Origin: Heligmosomoides polygyrus polygyrus
Taxonomy: Eukaryota; Nematoda; Chromadorea; Rhabditida; Heligmosomidae
DNA: 64,000 nucleotides
Assembly: GCA_947396885.1 (NCBI GenBank)
Contig: OX377204.1
Coordinates: forward strand, 48,471,139-48,535,138
Direction of reading: 5' to 3'
Every line of letters begins with the position of its first letter. The first letter of the stretch is position 1. The notes below the pieces were generated by a model. That model did not search any database and was not told the origin of the DNA. It saw nothing but the letters and a program-made list of their open reading frames with translations. The translations under genes and the position numbers were made by a program. Positions 33,201 to 43,693 of the stretch are shown in pieces.

Positions 33201-36200
33201 TTTGGTTTCCCGCCCTCACTTTAAGTGTCAAAATGCTGCAAAAATGTTCAGAGGAATTTGGGAATTAAAATCAATCTCCTGTTTGAGAGAACAGGCTTCG
33301 CTACTTAACTTTTAAGTCTAGTAGTATTCGGTATGCGTTTTCAAAGCCATCCATGTCGTTCAGGATTTTCTGAACTTAAATCTTTCTTTTTCTCGTTTAA
33401 TATTTAAAACAAAGGTGTTCTAAAGAAGGAAGGTTTTGTGATTGAAGCACAAACGATTTGTTATTCATTAATTTCTCGTCCATGAACGAATGCGTGTGTT
33501 TCAGTGCCAGCGATGCCTCCCAGCGAGTTCCGAATAGAGAAGGTTGTGAACTTCTCGACGGTCAGCTTTGCATGGCAACCGGTTGACGAGGCGTCTGTGA
33601 ACGGCTTCTTCCGAGGATACGAGGTATTACTGTTGAGGACCTATTTTGAAAGACAAAGAAAACAAGGTGAAGTGTCCATCTGTTGCGATGGGTGTAGAGA
33701 CACCTAATAGTGCGTAGTGCTACCGTGGAAAACAGCATGGAAGCTTGTGGCTTAGTGGAGAGGAAGCCATGCAAGCTCCCACAAATCTGACTCAGCTCCC
33801 ACCAAATACTACGCTGAGCCTTTCCGCTACTGTGTTATCGGTATTAACAGGCAACGCTTGAGCTGATGGCCCTTGTATCACAATTACCTGAAAGTCTCGC
33901 TTCAGATGATAAGGCAACGTTCGGAAACCCAGTCGCGCTACTCTTCCCTTGTGGGTTAGGCGTTCCATCCATGATCTTATTTCTCAGATCGTTTTTCTAG
34001 AATTGTAGAAGGGTAGAGAATAGAAGGAGACTATCCATATTGTATCGAGATGATAGATCCATCCTAGAATTAGTCGTTACGATCTTCTCTTCAACTTCTC
34101 AAACATTTTGTGAAAACCACGATACTTTTGTGGAAAAACCCTCGTTTACATTTTTTTGAGAGAACTCAGAATTCCTCTACTATCTTTTAAACTCTAGCAA
34201 TATCAATTTTGACCACGTCATAGGCCTGCTTGGAAAAGTGTTTGAAATGAAAGACAGCAAACAATGGCTTTCCAAGAAAACTGTCGGTGTGATTTTTATG
34301 TACGTGTTTTACTGGAGTACTCTATCAGAGCTTTGTGAACGAATTCCACTGAATTCGGCTCATAAACTTTGTGGTACAAATAGAGTTGGGCTAAGCACCG
34401 ATTACGTTATCACTGCTCAAAATTATGCTAAACTTTGATATGGACTCCACCAACGAAGTTCATAGTTGCAGTTCACAAGGTTCATAGTTGAGTTCATAGT
34501 TGCATCGTGGTAGTCCAGGAGGTGTACAGTTAGCAATCGACCAACGCCTAAAAATCTTATGTCGCTTAGGTTTAGCGGTTTCGTTGACGGCTCAGAAGTG
34601 ATGTAAATACTGAAAAACTATCTTCTGCACCCTCCTAGAAGAAGCGTACGTTTACAGCGGGTTTTCGTGCGAGAAAATTCGGAAACTCTCCACGGCAGAC
34701 TTTTTATTAGATTATCCCAGAAATTGCGAGGTTTTTCTGAAAGTTTATATAACCAATAAATAGGCAGTGATTTTGTCAGAACGGATCTTTATGAAGGCGT
34801 TTTTACTGAAGTCTTACGAAGGTGGAGTCACAAGGAGCAAAGTCCAATAGTAAGTAATATTCGCTGTGGCTTGAGAACGCCATAATGAATGCAAGGATCA
34901 ATTTGTAGGTCGCTGATGTTTGGATGACTGTTTACCAAGTAAAGTTTGTAAAATTCTTGAGCTTCCTGAGAGATGCCGGGATATCAACTTATTTGTAGGC
35001 TGTTATTGATTACGTGTTAGAAAAGTTAATTTTCTTCAAGTGGATGCATTATTCTATACGGTCAAAATACGTTGTAAGAAAAATAAACTAAAAACTAGGA
35101 GTTTATATTTTCTAAAAGTATGCATTTTGTCCATGTTCGACTCCCATGAAACCAGGGCATGTACTTCTGCGCCACGCAGGTTTGATATGATGTTACATAT
35201 TTACTTCGGGCTGACGTCTCGGTCATTTCACCCTTTTCAGAGGCCAGAAAGAAGTCGAAATCTGTTTAATATCAGGCACTCATCTCGACAGAGACTTAGG
35301 TTTCCAACTCAGCCATTTAAACGAATTTCCAAGAGCGCCGAGGTGAATGCCCTCTGATGCAAACCCAACTCAGCGTTATTCCACCAGCACTGAGTGAAAG
35401 CTCAGTTATAGGGTTACCATAGAGCAACTGAGACCCTCCAGGTGCAACTCTATGGAGCCTGTTAAGCGTTTAAAAGTGCTTGGTCTCAGATCCTACACAA
35501 CGGAATAAACAGCAAAAAGTCACTGCTGATCGGAATGCACTCGTTTCGGTTGTTCATCATTGTGTTACGTTCTCGAATCCAGAAAGTCTAGAGTCTTTCT
35601 GGCTCCAGTCTCACTTTCACGTAGTAGCACAGTAGCGTAGTAGCACTTTATGTATACTAAAATTGTCTCCACCGTGGGCTTCTTGTCGATGTTGACCGAG
35701 TGGGATTAGCAAGCTCCGATTTTGCTTGCTATGTAGCCAGGTGTTCGCCGTTCTATGTATGTTGTCCTTTTTTGCATGACATTTCATGGGTTTCAACGAA
35801 AGTTCTAGAAAATTCAACGGATAGGTTCGCCTCTCGTTATATTTGGATGGACATGTAATTAGATACACGGGGCGAATTGAAACACGGATATGCAATACAA
35901 ATTTCTACACTGCCTGATGGAGCTTTGATTATGTGCATCTCCACCATCGTGGGGTTCATTTATCACTGTTTTCATTGTTTAAGATCGAATTCTGGCGTGA
36001 TGTGCTGCCCGCGCGGAAGTTCCGAATCATGATGTCGCCCAACGAAACCGAAAAGGTTATTACTCTCGATTGGACTAACCAAGTACCTTTTAATCACTCA
36101 TCTCTTCAGGCCGTTACCACACTCGCTGCCAATTCCAACTACACGGCGGTGATTCGAACGAAAAATCGTCGTTATGCCAGCGCAGCGAGCCCAGAGGTTC

Positions 36201-38348
36201 ATTTCACTACACCGGAAGGATGTAAGCGCGAGGTCCGTCAGCAAGGCTACTATGGACTCTCATGTTTTGACATTCAGTGCCATCGAAGGTTCACAACCTG
36301 CGAGTGCTGGCCGTTGGGGCACATGCGATTCTCACTCTCTGGGATCCTCCGAAGCATCCGAATGGCAAGCTCAGGGGCTACTTTCTCTCTTTCGAGAACG
36401 ACAAGAGTAAGCTCTCAGCCGTCCGCGTCTGCCTGTGGAGACTGCCAAGAGTATTTCAGACGAGACGGAGGAGACCTACGTGCTGCATCGACAACACGCC
36501 TACCTACACGAGAAATGCGATCCCGATTCCGAGTACAAGGTGTCTGTTTGGGGAGAGACGAGCGCCGGCGAGGGCGTGAGAATCAGTCGACCGGTCCGAA
36601 CTTGGCCGTCTAGAAGTGAGCGCTATCAGGGTTATGTACCCTTAGGATTGTCGATGTTTTTTTACTTGCGCCTGCAAATGAATGTTAAAGGAAATAATTG
36701 ATCCTAGACAGCTTTAATTGCAGATCCTGACCCTCCATCATTTATCATCACAAACATCACATTGGATAGTGTGGAGGTGGAGTGGAAGCCGTCAAATCAC
36801 AGTGTATGGAGAATGCCCGGCTCTTCTTTCTTCGTCAACTACTCGCTGACAGGTTTGTCTACATCCACAGTATGCATCGTTCTCATTAGCAGGGCAAGAA
36901 TCTGTAGATCTATCCTAGTCTTCAGTGACGAACACGACAGTTCCGCTTGAGTCTGTCCTTTGATGTCCATCTCCTTCACCCCTATACGTATTTCTTTGGT
37001 AGCCTTCTACCATGGAACAGCAGCTGGACCGTACCAAATAAGGGTAGTGCATGGACCGAAACACTGTATGGCCTTCTCAACCATGATAGATGGGAGACTG
37101 CTAGCCGCAAAATCGGAGCTTTCGCCAGAGGAGCAACCTTTTACTCCAAGTAGCGACCGGTGTGTATCATAAAGAATGGCCATAAGGTTGAAGTCCAACG
37201 GGAAGGCCGAACCTTTAGTCTGCTCATTGACTCTCAATTTGCCGACCGATTTCAATCGGTTGCATGGGGTACATCAGATTACCGCTGACATATGCGTCCA
37301 GGAACTATCAAAGTAGGTTAGTTTTGGCACGCAAATCTGGTACACAACTAATGGGCGCAACTAATAATAATTCGATCTTTTTCATTCTTTCAATTCGTTC
37401 AATTTTGTATCGAGTGGCAGCATTGTAGCTCTCTAGTGTTTCTAAGATCGATGCTTTCAGATTCCTCAGAATACACCGAGTCCGCAGCTATCTATCTTCC
37501 GAATACACGGCTGGTGATCAGTGGGCTCCTTGAGGGATCTAGCTATCAGGTTGTCGGAGTATCAAAGGACGGCAGTCGAACGTCCTCCAGCGAGCCGAAA
37601 TCAGTCACAACGATGAGTAGCGAGAATGTCTCCCATCTCAATCAAGGCAAGTCTTCTGCGTTGAGCCTTCTTTCCTCTACTCCTCCAAGTGGATGAACTC
37701 CAGAGTCGCTGCGGAATGCGGCCTGGTTCGTGGCAGTGCTCTGCGCGGTGGCGATCGCTCTGGTCACCATCCTGATCACCTGCTGCTGCGAGGAGCGACG
37801 AGGAGGGAACTATGCGGTCCGGAGAAAGGTAGGTGGACATGCTTCCTTCGATGAGACGTCACAGTCGAACGAATTCCGTCGTGGTTCGAGGAGCGAGTGG
37901 GAGAGCTGCCTGTGTGGTGTTCGCGGACTGTGTGTTGTCGTTTTTCCGCCAGTTGATCCGAAAACGCTATTTGCCTTTCTTAGGAGATGGAGATCGGCCA
38001 CCAGCTGGAGAACGACGAGGAGCGGCAATTCCTTGAGTATCAATATGGGTGTAAATCGTAGCTCAAGCGCGATCATTCCGTTGTATCGAGTCGAGCCGTC
38101 CGTATGGATGCGCGTCATGTATGTACTGCTTCTCCTCCGCCGTCATTACGAAGCCGCCTTGCCGTGCGAACGTTCCACAGCTAGGAGGGGTGTTCAGTGT
38201 CGGCGGAGGACTGTGTTTAGCCTGAATTTTGTTGACTATGTTGCTGATTCTGTTATAACCTTGTTGTCGATTATCTCAGTGTGCAATGACTGCCGAGTCT
38301 CTCCTACGTTGTAGGGAACGTCGTCAGGCGATGGTTGCTGTTACCTAG
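24251..38348 (+). CDS. lad-2: L1CAM-family adhesion protein, 3' part (lad-2-like)
   Basis: Twenty-one exons join with unbroken phase: 24251-24385, 24682-24834, 25253-25413, 25482-25602, 25660-25819, 28639-28757, 31090-31223, 31278-31355, 31409-31484, 31538-31697, 32658-32718, 32782-32905, 33505-33623, 35984-36221, 36278-36406, 36460-36615, 36724-36852, 37461-37646, 37704-37828, 37984-38048, 38315-38348. They give about 886 residues: Ig4 (APYW start, YQCNASN), Ig5 (YYCNVSN), Ig6, five FN3 domains, a membrane helix (AAWFVAVLCAVAIALVTILI, exon 37704-37828), then CCCEERRGGNYAVRRK and a short tail. L1-type proteins mediate neuronal adhesion and axon guidance at the cell surface. The tail lacks a FIGQY ankyrin motif, which fits nematode lad-2 better than sax-7; the symbol is inference. 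Signal peptide and Ig1-Ig3 are missing upstream (gap at 23824). An in-frame TGA lies at 25291. Confidence 0.85.
24862..25150 (+). mobile_element. tRNA-like SINE in a lad-2 intron
   Basis: The head carries TAGCGCAGTTGG at 24880-24891, a perfect fit to the pol III A box. After about 33 bases comes GGTTCTTGGTTTGCC (24925), a degenerate B box. The body continues through GGGAAAGATAAAGCACTGC, TACGCATTCAAAT and ATGCGTGGCGCATCCC. Related bodies lie at 30330-30595, 47530-47690 and 61195-61330. It sits in the 418-bp intron between the Ig4 and Ig5 exons, in the same orientation as the gene. Ends are approximate. Confidence 0.55.
26750..27690. mobile_element. Inverted-repeat element in the Ig6 intron
   Basis: ACCATTTTCACGTCGAGTAG with TTGGACACTTTT (26757-26805) is matched by an inverted copy at 27630-27675 (AAAAAGTGTCCAATTCGTCG, then TGAAAATGGT). 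ACTTTTGAAATCAA at 26866 and TTGATTTCAAAAGT-like sequence at 27593 also pair. Arms are about 150-190 bp with an AT-rich middle lacking coding frames. It lies in the 2.8 kb intron 25820-28638. Exact ends and target duplication are unclear. Confidence 0.65.
28950..29115 (+). repeat. Interspersed repeat R2, copy 1
   Basis: It shares, in order, GCCACACAGGT, GGCTGACGTTTCG, AGGCCTGAAGGAAGTC and CACTCATCTTGGCAAAGACT with 35155-35325. Both copies are in introns of the lad-2-like gene and in the same orientation. No coding frame is conserved. Confidence 0.65.
30330..30595 (+). repeat. SINE-related repeat in a lad-2 intron
   Basis: Similar to the 24950-25130 body: ACTTGCCTGGGAAGAATAAAG, then a stretch with CATTGTATTGGTCAGAAATG, and GAGTGCGTGGCGCATCC. 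The head is too degraded to show a convincing A box. It lies in the intron between the Ig6 and FN3-1 exons. Confidence 0.5.
32219..32594. mobile_element. 376-bp MITE with nested hairpin
   Basis: The outer 45 bases (from CGACCATATAACTCTTAACG) are repeated inverted at 32549-32594 with one difference. Near the right end a 21-bp perfect inverted repeat (32495-32515 and 32533-32553, core GGAATATTCC) forms a second hairpin. There is no coding sequence. It sits in the 960-bp intron after the first FN3-2 exon. No clear target duplication was seen. Confidence 0.8.
35155..35325 (+). repeat. Interspersed repeat R2, copy 2
   Basis: Diverged copy of 28950-29115 with GCCACGCAGGTTTGA, GGGCTGACGTCTCGGTC, AGAGGCCAGAAAGAAGTC and GGCACTCATCTCGACAGAG. 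It lies in the 2.36 kb intron between 33623 and 35984. Confidence 0.65.
37647..37703 (+). other. GC-AG intron in the lad-2-like gene
   Basis: The exon ending CAATCAAG is followed by GCAAGT, and the next exon starts after AACTCCAG. Phase is preserved only with this join, which leads straight into the membrane helix. GC donors are a known minority class; the remaining donor bases match the consensus perfectly. Confidence 0.8.
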
Positions 38349-38370
38349 ACACTGCTGTTCTTTGCAGTTG

Positions 38371-38376
38371 AATAAA
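38371..38376 (+). promoter_or_regulatory. Poly(A) signal of the lad-2-like gene
   Basis: AATAAA lies 23 bases after the stop at 38346-38348, normal spacing for a short nematode 3' UTR. It supports use of the terminal exon 38315-38348 over the read-through stop at 38059-38061. Confidence 0.6.
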
Positions 38377-39060
38377 CATAACCATTTCTGTGTGACGAAA
38401 GAAGACATCACAACAAATGTTCCTCCCACAAATCACCTGGAAAAACTGACACGGAGGTGAACTCTAAGTTTTCATCTAAACGTTCATCGGTCTACGAAGA
38501 CTTCTTGAACATGGAACGCGTGATGGAATGGAAACTGGAGGCGGTAGGGAGGTGACAAAAGCTATGAATTAAGGGGATCAATCTGAAAAGACTGACTAAT
38601 CTAATCGAGCAATAGTATAGATCAGGGCTTTCAATATACACCTATCAAAAGTTACGTTCGAGATAAGGACTTTCACATTGTTTCATTTCATCTGATATAT
38701 TTCACTTACTTCCATGCTCCCTCTAGGCTGGCAAAGAAAACTGAAACGCAATTTCTGTTATTAGCACAAGTTATCCTAAAGGCTGCTGATTGAAGAGCCC
38801 AAGTATTTTCCTTTTAGGTGCAGGGATCTATAGCTTATTTTGAACAAGAGGAATGCAAAAATCCTACATAAGATTTATCCTAGGGTCACCCTTGTATAAC
38901 GTGTCTGATGTTTCCTTCTTTGATAGTGACAATGTGGTTTACATAAAGTTTTTCAATTGAAGAATGTTCAAGAAACGAAGTTGTTGTCATAGGGCCTCTA
39001 TGTGTGTTAGAAAAAGCGACAAGAGCGACAGCAGCGACTGAAGCGACAAGAGCGACATCC
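38377..39060. other. Intergenic, no gene seen
   Basis: AT-rich stretch downstream of the lad-2-like gene with no recognisable gene or element. Its end (39013-39055) has GCGACAAGAGCGACAGCAGCG-type short repeats that lead into the minisatellite. Confidence 0.4.
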
Positions 39061-39235
39061 TTCTGCGTGTCAGATAACATCTCCCGTGCTCTGTACCTGG
39101 AGCAGTCTTCTGCGAGTCAGATAACAGGCTTCCGTACTCTGCACCTGGAGCAAATCTTCTGCGAGCCAGAAACAAAGTCTCCTGTACGTCAAAAGTACAT
39201 GGAGCAAACATTCTGCTAGTCAGAAAAAGGTTTCC
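39061..39235. repeat. Minisatellite, about 50-bp unit
   Basis: TTCTGCG(A/T)GTCAG starts units at 39061, 39108, 39157 and 39211 (periods 47, 49, 54). Each full unit ends in CTGGAGCA or ATGGAGCA. Units differ by substitutions and small insertions. A plus-strand frame is open through it but reads only as a repeat of QTFC/QSS-type text. Confidence 0.8.
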
Positions 39236-39662
39236 ATTAAAAAGGTAGTATCTTTCACATATTAATAAAAAAAGAGAAGTAGTCAAATATAAATAATGAC
39301 ACTTCGTTTTCAGAAAATAGAGATGATGGGTAGACTCATAGCTCTGAAAAGTTTAGCCAAGCGCTTCCAAGAATATACAATCGGCATAGACTATACCACT
39401 GTAGATGAAGGAAACTACTGAAAATCCCAAGCTAGAATAACGCTTCTAGATTGTGGCTTAAAGTAGTTGCGAGAGAAAAGAGAATCTCTCCAAAAGTCAT
39501 ACGAAGAAGTTGAGGAAAAGTGTAAAAATTGCAAAACCAAGTCGGAGAAAAAGGACATAGTGGCTGAATTTGACTGGACTGAAGAAGAGTCTCATCCACA
39601 AAAAATCTTAATGACGCCAATAACTTCACTTTTATGCTAATGAAAAAGTAGAAGAATACAGA
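39236..39662. other. No recognised feature
   Basis: AT-rich sequence between the minisatellite and the 9-bp target copy at 39663. No gene, RNA or element is recognisable. Confidence 0.35.
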
Positions 39663-39739
39663 TGTGCCAACGGGGGACGGTCAGGTACACCTGCCCCTGC
39701 TGAGGGGCATGCGCTCTTCCTCTCATCCCCCTTGCTCAC

Positions 39740-41583
39740 CAGGGATGAGCGGATAACAAAATTTTGAAACCCGGAAAACGGATAACGGATAATTTTGCCC
39801 AAAAATTGCCGGATAACGGAAAACGGATAACGAACAAACAACAAAAACAAAACTGGGCTTAAACTGCTCTAGTTCAACAGCAGACATGGAGCGCGACCGC
39901 TGTCAAATTATAAATCTTTTCTGACGACTTTAATGGGGTTTTTTGAAACACAGTGCAGTCACTTTAGCAAGGCCCTATGGGATTCTCACAAAACTTCTGT
40001 AGAAAGAAACGCTTCTTCATTGCCATCCAAACCGATGCTCACTTCGATTTGCGAACTGAGCATCGGTTTGGATGGCAATGAAGAAGCGGCAATTTCTCCA
40101 GGCTCCGCAAACAAGACCACCAAGCTGTGAAACTAAAACTGTTTTGCAAGCTCTACTCTGTTCCGCCATGATCACCTTAATCAAAGTCTGGAAAAGATAA
40201 GGAGAGATTGAGAATCTGTTCATCCAAGCACATTTCCATAGCACAATTCACAATTGTTCAAATGTTTGCCATTAAAACGAATGGGAAGAACGAGACAAAG
40301 GATGTGTAAAACAGCCCAACTAACAGTATAGAAACATTCATAAGTGGCCCTTGGAGAGGAAGAATGTGAGACTCATTCACCTCTTATTCACTCACATTTC
40401 GTTCAGTGAACAGCAATTTGCCGGCATTTTGTAAATTTCCATTGTTGGGTTGTTTTTCTGATCAATCGTCAGGTTTTTTTTTCGAATTAAAGCTGTGGCC
40501 AAACAGAATGATCCTTGGATGAATGGCTCGCCAAACGCCTCTTGACTTTTGTATGATAGGCCGCCTCAACCGAATAAAGTCTGCATCACAATATTGGTTT
40601 CGCAGCTTCACGCGGGCTGATACTGCTGTTCGAGAGTACCCCAAGATCTAAGGAGAACGTGGAATGCGATGGATGAAATACCAGCTTTCTACAGGCCAGC
40701 CATTGTGCAGTCCAAATACACATGCAGAGAGATATGAAAGACTAGAAAAGCAGAAGTAAATGTCTCTAGAAGGCAATCTTAAAATAAAATGAAGCTCCAA
40801 AATGCGCAGTGGGGAATCAGTTTAGTACAGTTCAATTACACTATTTTGACTTTTAATAGAGAGGATCAATTCCTTAACATTACGGAGGTACCACCAGTAC
40901 CAGCGTGCAGAAAATGCTTTCAGATAATCGTTTCTATAAACACACATCAGCAATTTGTAGGAGCGTAGCTTTTTCCACTAATTTTGATTGAACCTGTACC
41001 CATTTGGCTTGTATTCATTACTGCTCAGCACTATGTGTTTAATGCGTTACAACAGTCTATCAGTAAAAACTAAAATATCTTTTTCGCATGCTACCTACAC
41101 CCTGCATCGTGGAAGAAGGCGCTTAATTCGGCCCTAAGCAATTCATCTTGGGATATGCCAGGCCCTCCACTTGTGACCGCCATTAATATTATCAAGGCAG
41201 CTTGTACGCGTTCTTGGTCTGCACAAGGCTTGTGGTGACAAGTTCATGAACAAATCAACTCATAGTAGGTTTCATAGATATATGGTATAAATGAACGACC
41301 CTGGAAGGATGGAAGTTAGACGTCTTTCCTACTACGTCACCTGCGCCTGAAGTCACCTCACCCTTCTAGATTTAAATGTCCTCTATTGTTGCTCGCGATC
41401 CCTCCTATGAATGTGAAGCTTATACACAGCTGACCAATACCACGTCCAAACCTGGGTATCAGCTAATTTGTTGTTCGTTATCCGGCCCACAATTGTCGGA
41501 TAAGGAACAACAAAACGGATAGGCCAAAACCCCCCGGAAACCGGATAACGGATAACGGATAACGCTTAATCCGCTCATCCCTG
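39740..41583. mobile_element. hAT element nested in MITE-9 copy 3
   Basis: The ends are CAGGGATGAGCGGAT and its inverse ATCCGCTCATCCCTG, flanked by the 8-bp duplication TTGCTCAC (39732-39739 and 41584-41591). CAGGG ends and an 8-bp duplication define the hAT superfamily. Just inside both ends are repeats of GGATAACGGATAA. The 1,844-bp body has only short frames and no recognisable transposase, so it is non-autonomous or badly decayed. Confidence 0.85.
40010..40088. repeat. Perfect 32-bp-arm hairpin inside the hAT element
   Basis: Bases 40010-40041 and 40057-40088 are exact inverted copies separated by a 15-base loop. The core is CCATCCAAACCGATGCTCA and its complement. Such perfect pairing in decayed surroundings suggests recent origin, for example by template switching. 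Confidence 0.9.
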
Positions 41584-41754
41584 TTGCTCACCCACCCCCA
41601 ACATCCTAGACTTCACCGAGAGTCTAACGGCTGCCTTACGAAACCTTGGACACGCAAAACAGAAGTGTCCGGTCCGCAGAACATCGGTTGTACCTCCTGA
41701 CACCATGCCCCCCAGTAGGGGCGGGTGTATCTCCTGTTGCGCTGGTGTGCCAAC

Positions 41755-42741
41755 GAGTGGGTTGGTCTTAAACTTGGTCATATTTCATACAAATTCGCTG
41801 GATGTAGTACTATCGCAAAAATAGAAAAGAATGTTCAGGTTGAACAACGCAATTCTAACCAAATTACTATGAAATGTATACTAGGAGTACAAAATCTTGG
41901 ACGGAATCAAGCACTTCAAGGGATTCACCAATCTAAAATGCATCCTCAGAATTTTCTAGCCAGCGTGCACAAAACAAAAGAAATCAAAAAACGATTAGTG
42001 TCAGAGTTCCTTATTCGTCAAGTTGATGATCTCAATCCCATCAGATTAACCACCCCACAAAGGAAAAGCCTCAGAAATAGGGCAAATCCGCTAAAGAAAA
42101 TGGTCGAATATTGCCACTGTATCATATGTGTATAACAGCAATGCCTAATTCTTGAGCATTCGACGCTTTGCGACAGATTTTCCGTCGCAATCCGTCGCAC
42201 TCGCATAACCACGTTCATAGCGATCCACTTCAAATAAATCGTACACCAAACGATTCCTCGCTTACGCGCAAATCCACTGGAATGTGGAAAAGCTAATTTT
42301 GTTAGTAAGGGATCTAGCTGTAGACAGCTTTCATTGGAGCAGTCGTTAATTGTTTTACGACTCCTCCGAAGTCCACGCTGGTGTTTCCTCAGGAATTTCA
42401 AAAATTGCATTTGTATTATCAAATTCGTCTTCTGCATGCTATGACCGTCAGAATGATAGCAAGTTCCACAAAAATAGCTGAAACTGGATTTGTTCTGCAG
42501 CAAATACGAGAAACTCTTTGTTCACATTTTGGCCTTCAGTCTGCCAGCCAGGGAATACTCTCATATAAAACTGACCTAAGCAGTGTATGAAAGAACGTGC
42601 GTTCTCCCACTTTTGCAACAAGAGCCCTTACAATTTCAACAAGTGTTCAAGTTTTATAGCTTTAAATCCTTGCTTTTCTTTGTTCAGCAAGTGATTTCTG
42701 TACATATAACGAACTGCAACGTCTTAATATATATATATAAA
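41755..42741. other. Unidentified stretch with open frames on both strands
   Basis: A 136-codon plus-strand frame (41725-42135) contains IRLTTPQRKSLRNRANPLKK. A 161-codon minus-strand frame (42503-42018) overlaps it. I recognise neither. Codon use is AT-rich and unlike the host exons, so this could be another transposon remnant. No terminal repeats were seen. Confidence 0.3.
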
Positions 42742-43693
42742 TTCATTTATTTATTATAAATACACCCATACGGATGTGCCAATTCAATGATTCTAGTAGA
42801 GCACGAACAATACTAAGAAACACAAGAGAAAAAAAAACAACTCAATGGTCAGATTTAACAAAGCGGGGGCATTGAGAAAAGAAGGCTCACTATCAGTGAG
42901 GCTGCGCGGCAAGGGGAGAGAGCCAGAGGAAATGGAGGACAACAACCCACAAACAACATGTTCCCTATAAAATGTAAAATGTTTCATATTCACCTGGCCA
43001 TGTTTTGTATGAAGTCAAATTGCACCAAGATACCTGAAGGACTACGCAACACTGCTACTTAGTGCCAACGAAGAAGACTATCACATGCCAGTTATTTGTT
43101 AGTACGACAAAATATGTGCCCGATAGAAGTATACGGCAAGCTGTCAGAACTGGTAGTGTTTTTGATAGCCAGCCTGAGGCACTGGATAGATGTAGCAACG
43201 AGTGAAGGTCAAGGAAATCCTAGTGCTTTAGACTTCAATGTAGAACCACGGCAAGATGTCTGATTTTTGGAAGAAAGTAGGTAGAACATAAAGCTAGTGG
43301 GTGGTAAGCCAATCAAACCTCAGCACCCCCACCCCGCGCTCACGCCACCAACAGCATCGCATTCATGCTCTCTGCCTCCAGGACTGGATAAAATACCGTG
43401 AACAAAACAAGAAAACAACACAAGGCACGCGGAAAGGGAAGCTATTTCGTCTGATCAGGAGCAGCCATCGTAATTTGAGGTCCATTACTGCATATATGAT
43501 CTAAATATCACTTAAGCTAAATGAATTTCTCATAATGCAACAAGAGAGAGGCAAAATGGACACAGACATGAATAGCTTGCTAAAGATAGGAACATCTAGA
43601 TTTATTTGTGACTTCTGCAGCTCAACTTTGAAAGATCAGCCATCACTGAACAGCTCTGAGCAATTGAGGCAGCCTGAACCTGAAGCGAGGTAC

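Larger units (their letters stand above)
39672..41745. mobile_element. MITE-9, copy 3, split by a hAT element
   Basis: TGTGCCAAC flanks it on both sides (39663-39671 and 41746-41754), a 9-bp duplication. Without the nested insertion the element is about 222 bp. Its ends are inverted near copies around CACCTGCCCCTGC and GGGGCGGGTGTAT. The core CACCCCCAAC, GAGAGTCTA and GGCTGCCTTACGA is shared with copies at 8719-8869 and 51136-51296. Confidence 0.8.

Noticed and set aside
36082..36108. GTACCT...CTTCAG as a 27-base intron inside the FN3-3 exon
   Set aside because: It is too short for a spliceosomal intron, is in frame, and the encoded text (VPFNHSSLQ) fits the FN3 fold, so I kept it as coding.
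42018..42503. 161-codon minus-strand frame as a host gene
   Set aside because: It overlaps an equally open plus-strand frame, shows no host-like codon bias, and matches no family I know; listed only as unidentified.
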